A stretch of DNA of 29,075 bases. Origin: a virus. This document shows, one piece after another, positions 28,612 to 29,075 of this stretch (position 1 is its first letter; each line of letters starts with the position of its first letter). The DNA lies in IMG/VR virus record IMGVR_UViG_3300046504_000102, positions 1 through 29,075 of that record, one strand, 5' to 3'. Position numbers and translations under genes: made by a program. The notes under the pieces were generated by a model. The model saw only the letters and a list, made by a program, of their open reading frames with translations. It was not told the origin of the DNA and ran no database searches.

Positions 28612-29075
28612 ATTAACTCTTGCAGAAAGAAGAAATCTTGCAAAACTCACTCTCCCAAACGGACCTGATGGTTGGACTGGTATTATAAAAGGTACTCATA
28701 AAAAAGAAACTTATGATAAATTTGGTATACCAAATTTACGAAGTGAAGTAATTGATTATTTGACCCTGCATCCAATAACCACAAAATATTTAGTAAAAAC
28801 ACATCCTGAATTATTGAGAAATGAAGTGTTTATCATTAATGTTAAAGAGAATGAAGATTGGGAAAATAAATTACCTGATTTCATTGAATCAACAAGACGT
28901 GGTAATATTGCTTATACTTTAACTGGTGAAGTTGTACCAGAAATGAAACCTTTATTTGCAGTTCTAAAAGCAATCAGTAATACACGTGGAAATATTAAAA
29001 TAGAAACAGGTGCAGGTGACTGGTTTCCAAAAGTTGCTGAAAAAGCACAACATGCTGCAAAACACATTATTAAAA
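28598..29075 (+). CDS. hypothetical protein, 3' end beyond the window
   Basis: Open from the ATG at 28598 to the window end (about 159 codons, no stop). The product starts M-K-K-D-K-L-T-L-A-E-R-R-N-L-A-K and contains P-N-G-P-D-G-W-T-G-I-I-K-G, then E-N-E-D-W-E-N-K-L-P. A later part reads G-N-I-K-I-E-T-G-A-G-D-W-F-P-K. It is soluble and I do not recognise it. The total length cannot be told. It overlaps the preceding gene by 14 bases. Confidence 0.7.
   Translation, partial: MKKDKLTLAERRNLAKLTLPNGPDGWTGIIKGTHKKETYDKFGIPNLRSEVIDYLTLHPITTKYLVKTHPELLRNEVFIINVKENEDWENKLPDFIESTRRGNIAYTLTGEVVPEMKPLFAVLKAISNTRGNIKIETGAGDWFPKVAEKAQHAAKHIIK

Overview
The window looks like part of a large, AT-rich genome of a phage (probably a jumbo phage) infecting a Bacteroidota host. 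The phage evidence is dense packing of short genes, almost all on the plus strand with ATGA/TAATG overlaps. It also has three GIY-YIG homing endonucleases, an intein-split RNA ligase, a Dda/RecD-type helicase, a P-loop polynucleotide-kinase-like protein, a peptide deformylase and many small proteins without known function. The host evidence is TAnnTTTG promoter elements, almost no Shine-Dalgarno sequences, frequent AATTATG start contexts, a YaiO-type outer-membrane barrel, and protein families that I recall mainly from Bacteroidota phages. No capsid, tail, terminase or DNA polymerase gene is present, so this is an accessory/early-gene region.

Layout. 1-1.04 kb: three small genes. 1.04-1.69 kb: a gene-free, structured RNA region with two tRNA-shaped elements whose centres are too long, ending in a terminator. 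1.7-4.2 kb: a small gene, then an Rnl2-like RNA ligase interrupted by a LAGLIDADG intein that carries an in-frame TAA after intein residue 16. 4.2-10.3 kb: tiny genes, a soluble Clp-type AAA+ / M41 protease chimera, a Pth2-like protein, an MmcB-like nuclease and the helicase. 10.3-13.3 kb: two minus-strand cassettes, each a 51-aa ribbon-helix-helix-like protein plus a GIY-YIG endonuclease, flanking a NADAR gene. 13.25-17.3 kb: small genes, the kinase and a third GIY-YIG gene. 17.3-20.8 kb: a three-gene envelope operon (YaiO-like barrel, membrane-anchored HEAT-like protein, processive GT2 synthase). 20.8-24.3 kb: small genes including two tandem paralogs, a deformylase with a SEC-C tail, and an XRE/zinc-ribbon protein. 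24.3-25.5 kb: a lone TnpB. 25.5-29 kb: small charged, membrane and zinc-binding proteins, the last one cut by the window end.

Common control: seven intergenic copies of TTGTAAC-N16/17-CGTATAA lie just before genes and look like a phage promoter class. A second class, TAnnTTTG-N4-ATG, occurs three times with identical spacing and suggests leaderless mRNAs. Functionally, the ligase, kinase and odd tRNA-like genes could form an RNA repair or processing set. The GT2/HEAT/YaiO operon could alter the infected cell's surface. NADAR may counter ADP-ribosylation-based defence. These three functional readings are inferences.
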